Source of the DNA: Chrysaora quinquecirrha
Lineage: Eukaryota > Cnidaria > Scyphozoa > Semaeostomeae > Pelagiidae
Reading direction: 5' to 3'
Assembly: GCA_014526335.1 (NCBI GenBank)
Contig: JACTAT010000032.1
Location: forward strand, 7,504,468-7,568,467
Length of the DNA: 64,000 nt
This document shows, one piece after another, positions 25,301-36,551 of this stretch. Within the stretch, counting starts at the first letter, position 1; each line of letters begins with the position of its first letter. Under the pieces are notes generated by a model. It worked only from the letters and a program-made list of their open reading frames with translations. It ran no database searches and was not told the DNA's origin. The translations under genes were made by a program, and so were the position numbers.

Positions 25301-28300
25301 CTCTAGGTGGTAAATAAGGTGGTTTTCTATCAAATTGGGACCAGTTTGAGGAGAAAATTTTTCCCCAAAAATCGTCAAAAGGTAAGTCTATAGCCTTGCC
25401 AAATTGCCAAAAATCGGCCAAAATCAGGGGTTTTGAAAACTCTCTTTTTTCTTCAAAAATATTAAGTAAAACCTCCTAAATACCCCCTGAATAGCCTCTA
25501 GGTGGTAAATAAGGTGGTTTTCTATCAAATTGGGACCAGTTTGAGGGAGAAAATTTTTCCCCAAAATCGTCAAAAGGTAAGTCTATAGCCTTGCCAAATT
25601 GCCAAAAATCGGCCAAAATCAGGGGTTTTGAAAACTCTCTTTTTTCTTCAAAAATATTAAGTAAAACCTCCTAAATACCCCCTGAATAGCCTCTAGGTGG
25701 TAAATAAGGTGGTTTTCTATCAAATTGGGACCAGTTTGAGGGAGAAAATTTTTCCCCAAAAATCGTCAAAAGGTAAGTCTATAGCCTTGCCAAATTGCCA
25801 AAAATCGGCCAAAATCAGGGGTTTTGAAAACTCTCTTTTTTCTTCAAAAATATTAAGTAAAACCTCCTAAATACCCCCTGAATAGCCTCTAGGTGGTAAA
25901 TAAGGTGGTTTTCTATCAAATTGGGACCAGTTTGAGGGAGAAAATTTTTCCCAAAAATCGTCAAAAGGTAAGTCTATAGCCTTGCCAAATTGCCAAAAAT
26001 CGGCCAAAATCAGGGTTTTGAAAACTCTCTTTTTCTTCAAAATATTAAGTAAAACCTCCTAAATACCCCTGAATAGCCTCTAGGTGGTAAATAAGGTGGT
26101 TTTCTATCAAATTGGGACCAGTTTGAGGGAGAAAATTTTTCCCCAAAATCGTCAAAAGGTAAGTCTATAGCCTTGCCAAATTGCCAAAAATCGGCCAAAA
26201 TCAGGGTTTTGAAAACTCTCTTTTTCTTCAAAATATTAAGTAAAACCTCCTAAATACCCCTGAATAGCCTCTAGGTGGTAAATAAGGTGGTTTTCTATCA
26301 AATTGGGACCAGTTTGAGGGAGAAAATTTTTCCCCAAAAATCGTCAAAAGGTAAGTCTATAGCCTTGCCAAATTGCCAAAAATCGGCCAAAATCAGGGTT
26401 TTGAAAACTCTCTTTTTCTTCAAAATATTAAGTAAAACCTCCTAAATACCCCTGAATAGCCTCTAGGTGGTAAATAAGGTGGTTTTCTATCAAATTGGGA
26501 CCAGTTTGAGGGAGAAAATTTTTCCCCAAAAATCGTCAAAAGGTAAGTCTATAGCCTTGCCAAATTGCCAAAAATCGGCCAAAATCAGGGGTTTTGAAAA
26601 CTCTCTTTTTCTTCAAAATATTAAGTAAAACCTCCTAAATACCCCTGAATAGCCTCTAGGTGGTAAATAAGGTGGTTTTCTATCAAATTGGGACCAGTTT
26701 GAGGAGAAAATTTTTCCCCAAAAATCGTCAAAAGGTAAGTCTATAGCCTTGCCAAATTGCCAAAAATCGGCCAAAATCAGGGTTTTGAAAACTCTCTTTT
26801 TCTTCAAAATATTAAGTAAAACCTCCTAAATACCCCTGAATAGCCTCTAGGTGGTAAATAAGGTGGTTTTCTATCAAATTGGGACCAGTTTGAGGGAGAA
26901 AATTTTTCCCCAAAAATCGTCAAAAGGTAAGTCTATAGCCTTGCCAAATTGCCAAAAATCGGCCAAAATCAGGGGTTTGAAAACTCTCTTTTTCTTCAAA
27001 ATATTAAGTAAAACCTCCTAAATACCCCTGAATAGCCTCTAGGTGGTAAATAAGGTGGTTTTCTATCAAATTGGGACCAGTTTGAGGGAGAAAATTTTTC
27101 CCCAAAAATCGTCAAAATGGTAAGTCTATAGCCTTGCCAAATTGCCAAAAATCGGCCAAAATCAGGGGTTTTGAAAACTCTCTTTTTTCTTCAAAAATAT
27201 TAAGTAAAACCTCCTAAATACCCCCTGAATAGCCTCTAGGTGGTAAATAAGGTGGTTTTCTATCAAATTGGGACCAGTTTGAGGGAGAAAATTTTTCCCC
27301 AAAAATCGTCAAAAAGGTAAGTCTATAGCCTTGCCAAATTGCCAAAAATCGGCCAAAATCAGGGGCTTTGAAAACTCTCTTTTTTCTTCAAAAATATTAA
27401 GTAAAACCTCCTAAATACCCCCTGAATAGCCTCTAGGTGGTAAATAAGGTGGTTTTCTATCAAATTGGGACCAGTTTGAGGGAGAAAATTTTTCCCCAAA
27501 AATCGTCAAAAAGGTAAGTCTATAGCCTTGCCAAATTGCCAAAAATCGGCCAAAATCAGGGGTTTTGAAAACTCTCTTTTTTCTTCAAAAATATTAAGTA
27601 AAACCTCCTAAATACCCCCTGAATAGCCTCTAGGTGGTAAATAAGGTGGTTTTCTATCAAATTGGGACCAGTTTGAGGGAGAAAATTTTTCCCCAAAAAT
27701 CGTCAAAAAGGTAAGTCTATAGCCTTGCCAAATTGCCAAAAATCGGCCAAAATCAGGGTTTTGAAAACTCTCTTTTTTCTTCAAAAATATTAAGTAAAAC
27801 CTCCTAAATACCCCCTGAATAGCCTCTAGGTGGTAAATAAGGTGGTTTTCTATCAAATTGGGACCAGTTTGAGGGAGAAAATTTTTCCCCAAAAATCGTC
27901 AAAATGGTAAGTCTATAGCCTTGCCAAATTGCCAAAAATCGGCCAAAATCAGGGGCTTTGAAAACTCTCTTTTTTCTTAAAAATATTAAGTAAAACCTCC
28001 TAAATACCCCTGAATAGCCTGTAGGTGGTAAATAAGGTTGTTTTCTATCAAATTGGGACCAGTTTGAGGAGAAAATTTTTCCCCAAAAATCGTCAAAAGG
28101 TAAGTCTATAGCCTTGCCAAATTGCCAAAAATCGGCCAAAATCAGGGTTTTGAAAACTCTCTTTTTCTTCAAAATATTAAGTAAAACCTCCTAAATACCC
28201 CTGAATAGCCTCTAGGTGGTAAATAAGGTGGTTTTCTATCAAATTGGGACCAGTTTGAGGAGAAAATTTTTCCCCAAAAATCGTCAAAAGGTAAGTCTAT

Positions 28301-31300
28301 AGCCTTGCCAAATTGCCAAAAATCGGCCAAAATCAGGGGTTTTGAAAACTCTCTTTTTCTTCAAAATATTAAGTAAAACCTCCTAAATACCCCTGAATAG
28401 CCTCTAGGTGGTAAATAAGGTGGTTTTCTATCAAATTGGGACCAGTTTGAGGAGAAAATTTTTCCCCAAAAATCGTCAAAAGGTAAGTCTATAGCCTTGC
28501 CAAATTGCCAAAAATCGGCCAAAATCAGGGGTTTTGAAAACTCTTTTTTTTTTCTAAAATATTAAGTAAAACTTCCTAAATACCCCCTGAATAGCCTCTA
28601 GGTGGTAAATAAGGTGGTTTTCTATCAAATTGGGACCAGTTTGAGGGAGAAAATTTTTCCCCAAAAATCGTCAAAAGGTAAGTCTATAGCCTTGCCAAAT
28701 TGCCAAAAATCGGCCAAAATCAGGGTTTTGAAAACTCTCTTTTTCTTCAAAATATTAAGTAAAACCTCCTAAATACCCCTGAATAGCCTCTAGGTGGTAA
28801 ATAAGGTGGTTTTCTATCAAATTGGGACCAGTTTGAGGGAGAAAATTTTCCCCAAAAATCGTCAAAAAGGTAAGTCTATAGCCTTGCCAAATTGCCAAAA
28901 ATCGGCCAAAATCAGGGGCTTTGAAAACTCTCTTTTTTCTTCAAAAATATTAAGTAAAACCTCCTAAATACCCCCTGAATAGCCTCTAGGTGGTAAATAA
29001 GGTGGTTTTCTATCAAATTGGGACCAGTTTGAGGGAGAAAATTTTTCCCCAAAATCGTCAAAAAGGTAAGTCTATAGCCTTGCCAAATTGCCAAAAATCG
29101 GCCAAAATCAGGGGTTTTGAAAACTCTCTTTTTCTTCAAAAATATTAAGTAAAACCTCGTAAATACCCCCTGAATAGCCTCTAGGTGGTAAATAAGGTGG
29201 TTTTCTATCAAATTGGGACGAGTTTGAGGGAGAAAATTTTTCCCCAAAAATCGTCAAAAGGGTAAGTCTATAGCCTTGCCAAATTGCCAAAAATCGGCCA
29301 AAATCAGGGGTTTTGAAAGTTCTCTTTTTTCTTCAAAAATATTAAGTAAAACCTCCTAAATACCCCCTGAATAGCCTCTAGGTGGTAAATAAGGTGGTTT
29401 TCTATCAAATTGGGACGAGTTTGACGGAGAAAATTTTTCCCCAAAAATCGTCAAAATGGTAAGTCTATAGCCTTGCCAAATTGCCAAAAATCGGCCAAAA
29501 TCAGGGTTTTGAAAACTCTCTTTTTCTTCAAAATATTAAGTAAAACCTCCTAAATACCCCTGAATAGCCTCTAGGTGGTAAATAAGGTGGTTTTCTATCA
29601 AATTGGGACCAGTTTGAGGAGAAAATTTTCCCCAAAAATCGTCAAAAGGTAAGTCTATAGCCTTGCCAAATTGCCAAAAATCGGCCAAAATCAGGGGCTT
29701 TGAAAACTCTCTTTTTTCTTCAAAAATATTAAGTAAAACCTCCTAAATACCCCCTGAATAGCCTCTAGGTGGTAAATAAGGTGGTTTTCTATCAAATTGG
29801 GACCAGTTTGAGGGAGAAAATTTTTCCCCAAAAATCGTCAAAAAGGTAAGTCTATAGCCTTGCCAAATTGCCAAAAATCGGCCAAAATCAGGGGTTTGAA
29901 AACTCTCTTTTTCTTCAAAATATTAAGTAAAACCTCCTAAATACCCCTGAATAGCCTCTAGGTGGTAAATAAGGTGGTTTTCTATCAAATTGGGACCAGT
30001 TTGAGGGAGAAAATTTTTCCCCAAAATCGTCAAAAGGTAAGTCTATAGCCTTGCCAAATTGCCAAAAATCGGCCAAAATCAGGGTTTTGAAAACTCTCTT
30101 TTTCTTCAAAATATTAAGTAAAACCTCCTAAATACCCCTGAATAGCCTCTAGGTGGTAAATAAGGTGGTTTTCTATCAAATTGGGACCAGTTTGAGGAGA
30201 AAATTTTTCCCCAAAATCGTCAAAAGGTAAGTCTATAGCCTTGCCAAATTGCCAAAAATCGGCCAAAATCAGGGTTTTGAAAACTCTCTTTTTCTTCAAA
30301 AATATTAAGTAAAACCTCCTAAATACCCCCTGAATAGCCTCTAGGTGGTAAATAAGGTGGTTTTCTATCAAATTGGGACCAGTTTGAGGGAGAAAATTTT
30401 TCCCCAAAAATCGTCAAAATGGTAAGTCTATAGCCTTGCCAAATTGCCAAAAATCGGCCAAAATCAGGGGTTTGAAAACTCTCTTTTTTCTTCAAAAATA
30501 TTAAGTAAAACCTCCTAAATACCCCCTGAATAGCCTCTAGGTGGTAAATAAGGTGGTTTTCTATCAAATTGGGACCAGTTTGAGGGAGAAAATTTTTCCC
30601 CAAAAATCTTCAAAAAGGTAAGTCTATAGCCTTGCCAAATTGCCAAAAATCGGCCAAAATCAGGGGTTTTGAAAACTCTCTTTTTTCTTCAAAAATATTA
30701 AGTAAAACCTCCTAAATACCCCCTGAATAGCCTCTAGGTGGTAAATAAGGTGGTTTTCTATCAAATTGGGACGAGTTTGAGGGAGAAAATTTTTCCCCAA
30801 AAATCGTCAAAAGGGTAAGTCTATAGCCTTGCCAAATTGCCAAAAATCGGCCAAAATCAGGGGTTTTGAAAGTTCTCTTTTTTCTTCAAAAATATTAAGT
30901 AAAACCTCCTAAATACCCCCTGAATAGCCTCTAGGTGGTAAATAAGGTGGTTTTCTATCAAATTGGGACCAGTTTGAGGGAGAAAATTTTTCCCCAAAAA
31001 TCGTCAAAATGGTAAGTCTATAGCCTTGCCAAATTGCCAAAAATCGGCCAAAATCAGGGGTTTTGAAAACTCTCTTTTTTCTTCAAAAATATTAAGTAAA
31101 ACCTCCTAAATACCCCCTGAATAGCCTCTAGGTGGTAAATAAGGTGGTTTTCTATCAAATTGGGACCAGTTTGAGGGAGAAAATTTTTCCCCAAAATCGT
31201 CAAAATGGTAAGTCTATAGCCTTGCCAAATTGCCAAAAATCGGCCAAAATCAGGGTTTTGAAAACTCTCTTTTTCTTCAAAATATTAAGTAAAACCTCCT

Positions 31301-34300
31301 AAATACCCCTGAATAGCCTCTAGGTGGTAAATAAGGTGGTTTTCTATCAAATTGGGACCAGTTTGAGGGAGAAAATTTTTCCCAAAAATCGTCAAAAGGT
31401 AAGTCTATAGCCTTGCCAAATTGCCAAAAATCGGCCAAAATCAGGGCTTTGAAAACTCTCTTTTTCTTCAAAATATTAAGTAAAACCTCCTAAATACCCC
31501 TGAATAGCCTCTAGGTGGTAAATAAGGTGGTTTTCTATCAAATTGGGACCAGTTTGAGGGAGAAAATTTTTCCCCAAAAATCGTCAAAAGGTAAGTCTAT
31601 AGCCTTGCCAAATTGCCAAAAATCGGCCAAAATCAGGGTTTTGAAAACTCTCTTTTTCTTCAAAATATTAAGTAAAACCTCCTAAATACCCCTGAATAGC
31701 CTCTAGGTGGTAAATAAGGTGGTTTTCTATCAAATTGGGACCAGTTTGAGGAGAAAATTTTTCCCCAAAAATCGTCAAAAGGTAAGTCTATAGCCTTGCC
31801 AAATTGCCAAAAATCGGCCAAAATCAGGGTTTTGAAAACTCTCTTTTTCTTCAAAATATTAAGTAAAACCTCCTAAATACCCCTGAATAGCCTCTAGGTG
31901 GTAAATAAGGTGGTTTTCTATCAAATTGGGACCAGTTTGAGGAGAAAATTTTTCCCCAAAAATCGTCAAAAGGTAAGTCTATAGCCTTGCCAAATTGCCA
32001 AAAATCGGCCAAAATCAGGGGTTTTGAAAACTCTCTTTTTCTTCAAAATATTAAGTAAAACCTCCTAAATACCCCTGAATAGCCTCTAGGTGGTAAATAA
32101 GGTGGTTTTCTATCAAATTGGGACCAGTTTGAGGAGAAAATTTTTCCCAAAAATCGTCAAAAGGTAAGTCTATAGCCTTGCCAAATTGCCAAAAATCGGC
32201 CAAAATCAGGGTTTTGAAAACTCTCTTTTTCTTCAAAATATTAAGTAAAACCTCCTAAATACCCCTGAATAGCCTCTAGGTGGTAAATAAGGTGGTTTTC
32301 TATCAAATTGGGACCAGTTTGAGGAGAAAATTTTTCCCCAAAAATCGTCAAAAGGTAAGTCTATAGCCTTGCCAAATTGCCAAAAATCGGCCAAAATCAG
32401 GGGTTTTGAAAACTCTCTTTTTCTTCAAAATATTAAGTAAAACCTCCTAAATACCCCTGAATAGCCTCTAGGTGGTAAATAAGGTGGTTTTCTATCAAAT
32501 TGGGACCAGTTTGAGGAGAAAATTTTTCCCCAAAAATCGTCAAAAGGTAAGTCTATAGCCTTGCCAAATTGCCAAAAATCGGCCAAAATCAGGGTTTTGA
32601 AAACTCTCTTTTTCTTCAAAATATTAAGTAAAACCTCCTAAATACCCCTGAATAGCCTCTAGGTGGTAAATAAGGTGGTTTTCTATCAAATTGGGACCAG
32701 TTTGAGGAGAAAATTTTCCCCAAAAATCGTCAAAAGGTAAGTCTATAGCCTTGCCAAATTGCCAAAAATCGGCCAAAATCAGGGGCTTTGAAAACTCTCT
32801 TTTTTCTTCAAAATATTAAGTAAAACCTCCTAAATACCCCCTGAATAGCCTCTAGGTGGTAAATAAGGTGGTTTTCTATCAAATTGGGACCAGTTTGAGG
32901 GAGAAAATTTTTCCCAAAAATCGTCAAAAGGTAAGTCTATAGCCTTGCCAAATTGCCAAAAATCGGCCAAAATCAGGGGTTTTGAAAACTCTCTTTTTTC
33001 TTCAAAAATATTAAGTAAAACCTCCTAAATACCCCCTGAATAGCCTCTAGGTGGTAAATAAGGTGGTTTTCTATCAAATTGGGACCAGTTTGAGGGAGAA
33101 AATTTTCCCCAAAAATCGTCAAAAAGGTAAGTCTATAGCCTTGCCAAATTGCCAAAAATCGGCCAAAATCAGGAGTTTTGAAAACTCTCTTTTTTCTTCA
33201 AAAATATTAAGTAAAACCTCCTAAATACCCCCTGAATAGCCTCTAGGTGGTAAATAAGATGGTTTTCTATCAAATTGGGACCAGTTTGAGGGAGAAAATT
33301 TTTCCCCAAAATCGCCAAAAGGTAAGTCTATAGCCTTGCCAAATTGCCAAAAATCGGCCAAAATCAGGGGTTTTGAAAACTCTCCTTTTCTTCAAAATAC
33401 TTAGTAAAACCTCCTAAATACCCCTGAATAGCCTCTAGGGGGTAAATAAAGGTGGTTTTCTATCAAATTGGGACCAGTTAGAGAGAAAAAATTTTTCCCC
33501 AAAAATCGTCAAAAGGTAAGTCTATAGCCTTGCCAAATTGCCAAAAATCGGCCAAAATAAGGGTTTTGAAAAGTCTCTTTTCTTCAAAATATTAAGTAAA
33601 ACCTACCTAAATACCCCTAAACAGCCTCTAAGGGCTAAATAAAGTATTTTCCTATCTATATTAGGTCGAATTACGGAGAAAAATTTCCCCTTAAAAAATC
33701 GCCAAAAAGGCAAGCCTTGCTAAATGGCCAAAAAGAGGCCAAAATAAGGTATTTTGAAGAGTGCCCTTTTTCTTCAAAAATACTTATAAAAACCTACCAA
33801 AGACCCCCTAAACAGCCTCTAAGGGCTAAATAAAGTATTTTCTTACTATATTAGGTCGAATTAAGGAGAAAAATTTCCCCTAAAAAATTGCCAAAAAGGC
33901 AAGCCTATAGCCTTGCTAAATTGCCAAAAATCGGCCAAAATAAGGGGTTTTGAAAAGTCCCCTTTTTCTTCAAAATACTTATAAAACCTCCAAAATACCC
34001 CTGAACAGCCTCTAGGGGCTAAATAAAGTATTTTCCTACAATATTAGGTCGAATTAGGGAGAAAAATTTCCCCTTAAAAATCGCCAAAAAGGCAAGCCTA
34101 TAGCCTTGCTAAATGGCCAAAAATCGGCCAAAATAAGGGGTTTTGAAAAGTCCCCTTTTTCTTCAAAAATACTTATAAAAACCTACCAAAACCCCCTAAA
34201 CAGCCTCTAAGGGCTAAATAAAGTATTTTCCTACTATATTAGGTCGAATTAGGGACAAAAATTTCCCCTTAAAAAATCGCCAAAAAGGCAAGCCTATAGC

Positions 34301-35662
34301 CTTGCTAAATGGCCAAAAATGGGCCAAAATAAGGGGCTTTGAAAAGTCCCCTTTTTCTTCAAAAATACTTATAAAAACCTACCATAAACCCCCTGAACGG
34401 CATCTAGGGGCTAAATAATGTATTTTCCTACTATATTAGGTCGAATTAGGGAGAAAAATTTCCCCTTCAAAAATCGCCAAAAAGGCAAGCCTATAGCCTT
34501 GCTAAATGGCCAAAAATCGGCCAAAATAAGGGGTTTTGAAAAGTCCCCTTTTTCTTCAAAAATACTTATAAAAACCTACCATAAACCCCCTGAACGGCAT
34601 CTAGGGGCTAAATAATGTATTTTTCTACTACATTAGGTCGAATTAGGGAGAAAAATTTCCCCTTAAAAAATCGCCAAAAAGGCAAGCCTATAGCCTTGCT
34701 AAATGGCCGAAAATCGGCCAAAATAAGGGGTCTTAAAAAGTCCCCTTTTCCTTCAAAAATAGTTGTAAAAACCTACCAAAAACCCCCTGAACGGTATCTA
34801 GGGGCTAAATAAAGTATTTTCCTTTCATATTAGGTCGAATTTGGGAGAAAAATTTCCTCTTAAAAATTTGCCAAAAAGGCAAGCCTTGCTAAATGGCCAA
34901 AAATCGGCCAACATCAGGTGTTTTGAAAAGTCCCCTTTTTCTTCAAAAATACTTATGAAAACCTACCAAAAACCCCCTGAGCGGCATCTAGGGGCTAAAT
35001 AAACTTTTTCCTATCATATTAGGTCGAATTAGGGATAAAAATTTTCCCTTAAAAAATCACCAAAAAGGCAAGCCTATAGCCTTGCTAAATGGCCAAAAAT
35101 CGGCCAAAATTACGTGTTTTGAAAAGTCCCCCTTTTCTTCAAAAATACTTATGAAAACCTACCAAAATCCCCCTGAACGGCATCTAAGGGCTAAATAAAG
35201 TATTTTCCTATCATATTAGGTCGAATTAGGGAGAAAAAATTTCCCCTTAAAAATCGCCAAAAAGGCAAGCCTATAGCCTTGCTGAATGGCAAAAATCGGC
35301 CAAAATCAGGGGTTTTGAAAAGTCCCTTTTTCTTCAAAAATACTTATGAAAACCTACCAAAAACCCCCTGAGCGGCATCTAGGGGCTAAATAAACTATTT
35401 TCCTATCATATTAGGTCGAATTAGGGATAAAAATTTTCCCTTAAAAAATCACCAAAAAGGCAAGCCTATAGCCTTGCTAAATGGCCAAAAATCGGCCAAA
35501 ATTACGTGTTTTGAAAAGTCCCCCTTTTCTTCAAAAATACTTATAAAAACCTACCAAGAACCCCCTGAACGGCATCTAGGGGCTAAAGGACGAATTACGT
35601 AGAAAAATTTTCCCTTAAAAAATCGCCAAAAAGGCAAGCCTATAGCCCTGCTAAATGTCCAG
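22350..35662 (+). repeat. Satellite array, ~195-bp unit, about 68 copies
   Basis: Each unit carries AAATCGGCCAAAATCAGGGG, a pyrimidine run, AAGTAAAACCTCCTAAATAC, GCCTCTAGGTGGTAAATAAG, CAAATTGGGACCAGTTTGAG and TAAGTCTATAGCCTTGCCAA. The core (about 23,750-33,590) is very uniform. Both edges carry a distinct variant (TATTAGGTCGAATTAGGGAG, GGCAAGCCTATAGCCTTGCT, GGGCTAAATAAAGTATTTTC). Every ORF in it is a by-product of the repeat. It lies between the BRK1 5' end and the last CADPS exon found. Confidence 0.97.
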
Positions 35663-35844
35663 AAATTAAGCTTGAATAATTTCACTAGAAACTGAGTCAT
35701 AAAAAAGACGTGAGTACAAATAACCAAATATAATATCACAAGAAAGCACTATATTTACATCCAGAGAATTTAATTAGCTTGCATTACTTAGTTTCACTCA
35801 ATTATTATCTATAAATAAATAAGAGCATTAAAATTTATTGATCT

Positions 35845-35956
35845 TTAGCCAGGCTTATATTGACCTAAAGTAAGGTAGAAGTAACCGCAAGTAGTTGTAA
35901 CTGATGTCGACATGTCAACAACTAGTCAGAACTTATAGGATATAGTTGATCGTGGA
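35845..35956 (+). repeat. Dispersed repeat shared with 59,493-59,610
   Basis: AGCCAGGCTTA ... GACCTA and then CATGTCAACAACTAGTCAGA ACTTATAGGAT occur in the same order at both sites. Confidence 0.75.
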
Positions 35957-36381
35957 TACCGTAAATACTTGACTACGCCCCGGGGCTTAGCTGCAAAAAT
36001 GAATTTTACGGTGGGTGCTTATTCGAGGGGAGGGCTTTTTCAAAGGGGAGGGCTTATCCTAAAGTTCAATGGTTCCAGTGTGTTGTCGAAAGAATAGAAG
36101 AGAGAAAAATATGTTCTGTTTTATCAAAATCAGCTGTTGCCAACGTCCAATGGCTGATTATTGGTTGAATTGATAGTAAAGGCTGTCAGGACTAACTTGT
36201 TCAAGTTTTAATAAGTTGAAAGATGCATTATAGACAGAAAACAAATTCATGAGGCCTTCGAATGATTTCCCGTGGGAGCTTATTCGGTTGGGGGGCTCTT
36301 TGCAAAAATGAATTCTTAGGTGGGGGCTTATTTGAGGGGAGGGCTTATTTGAGGTGGGGGCTTATTCGAGGATTTACGATA
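35957..36381. mobile_element. MITE-like element, family E (TACCGTAAA ends)
   Basis: Begins TACCGTAAATACTTGACTAC and ends GGGGGCTTATTCGAGGATTT ACGATA, an imperfect inverted pair. Subterminal GGGGAGGGCTTATT motifs are repeated. No transposase. Confidence 0.7.
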
Positions 36382-36551
36382 CGCGCAATATCGACATAAG
36401 TCTGGCTTAAGTGGTAGATGAAATGATAGGAAAAATTACAGGAATTAAAGGGGATAATTCAAAGGCTTTTTCCCATCTAGATGATAATTCTAGATTTTAA
36501 GATCTCGGATCAAACTATAAACATGTGTTAAAATGAGAATTTTCAACTTAC

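Noticed and set aside
23869..33155. Many similar 60-122 aa minus-strand ORFs (KKKRVFKTLILADFWQFGKA type)
   Set aside because: They repeat with the 195-bp satellite unit, change frame with homopolymer length and resemble no family.
36380..36540. Candidate CADPS exon 29 after acceptors such as TTTATAG or AAATCTAG
   Set aside because: The resulting peptides stop within 5-14 residues and do not resemble the CAPS C-terminus.
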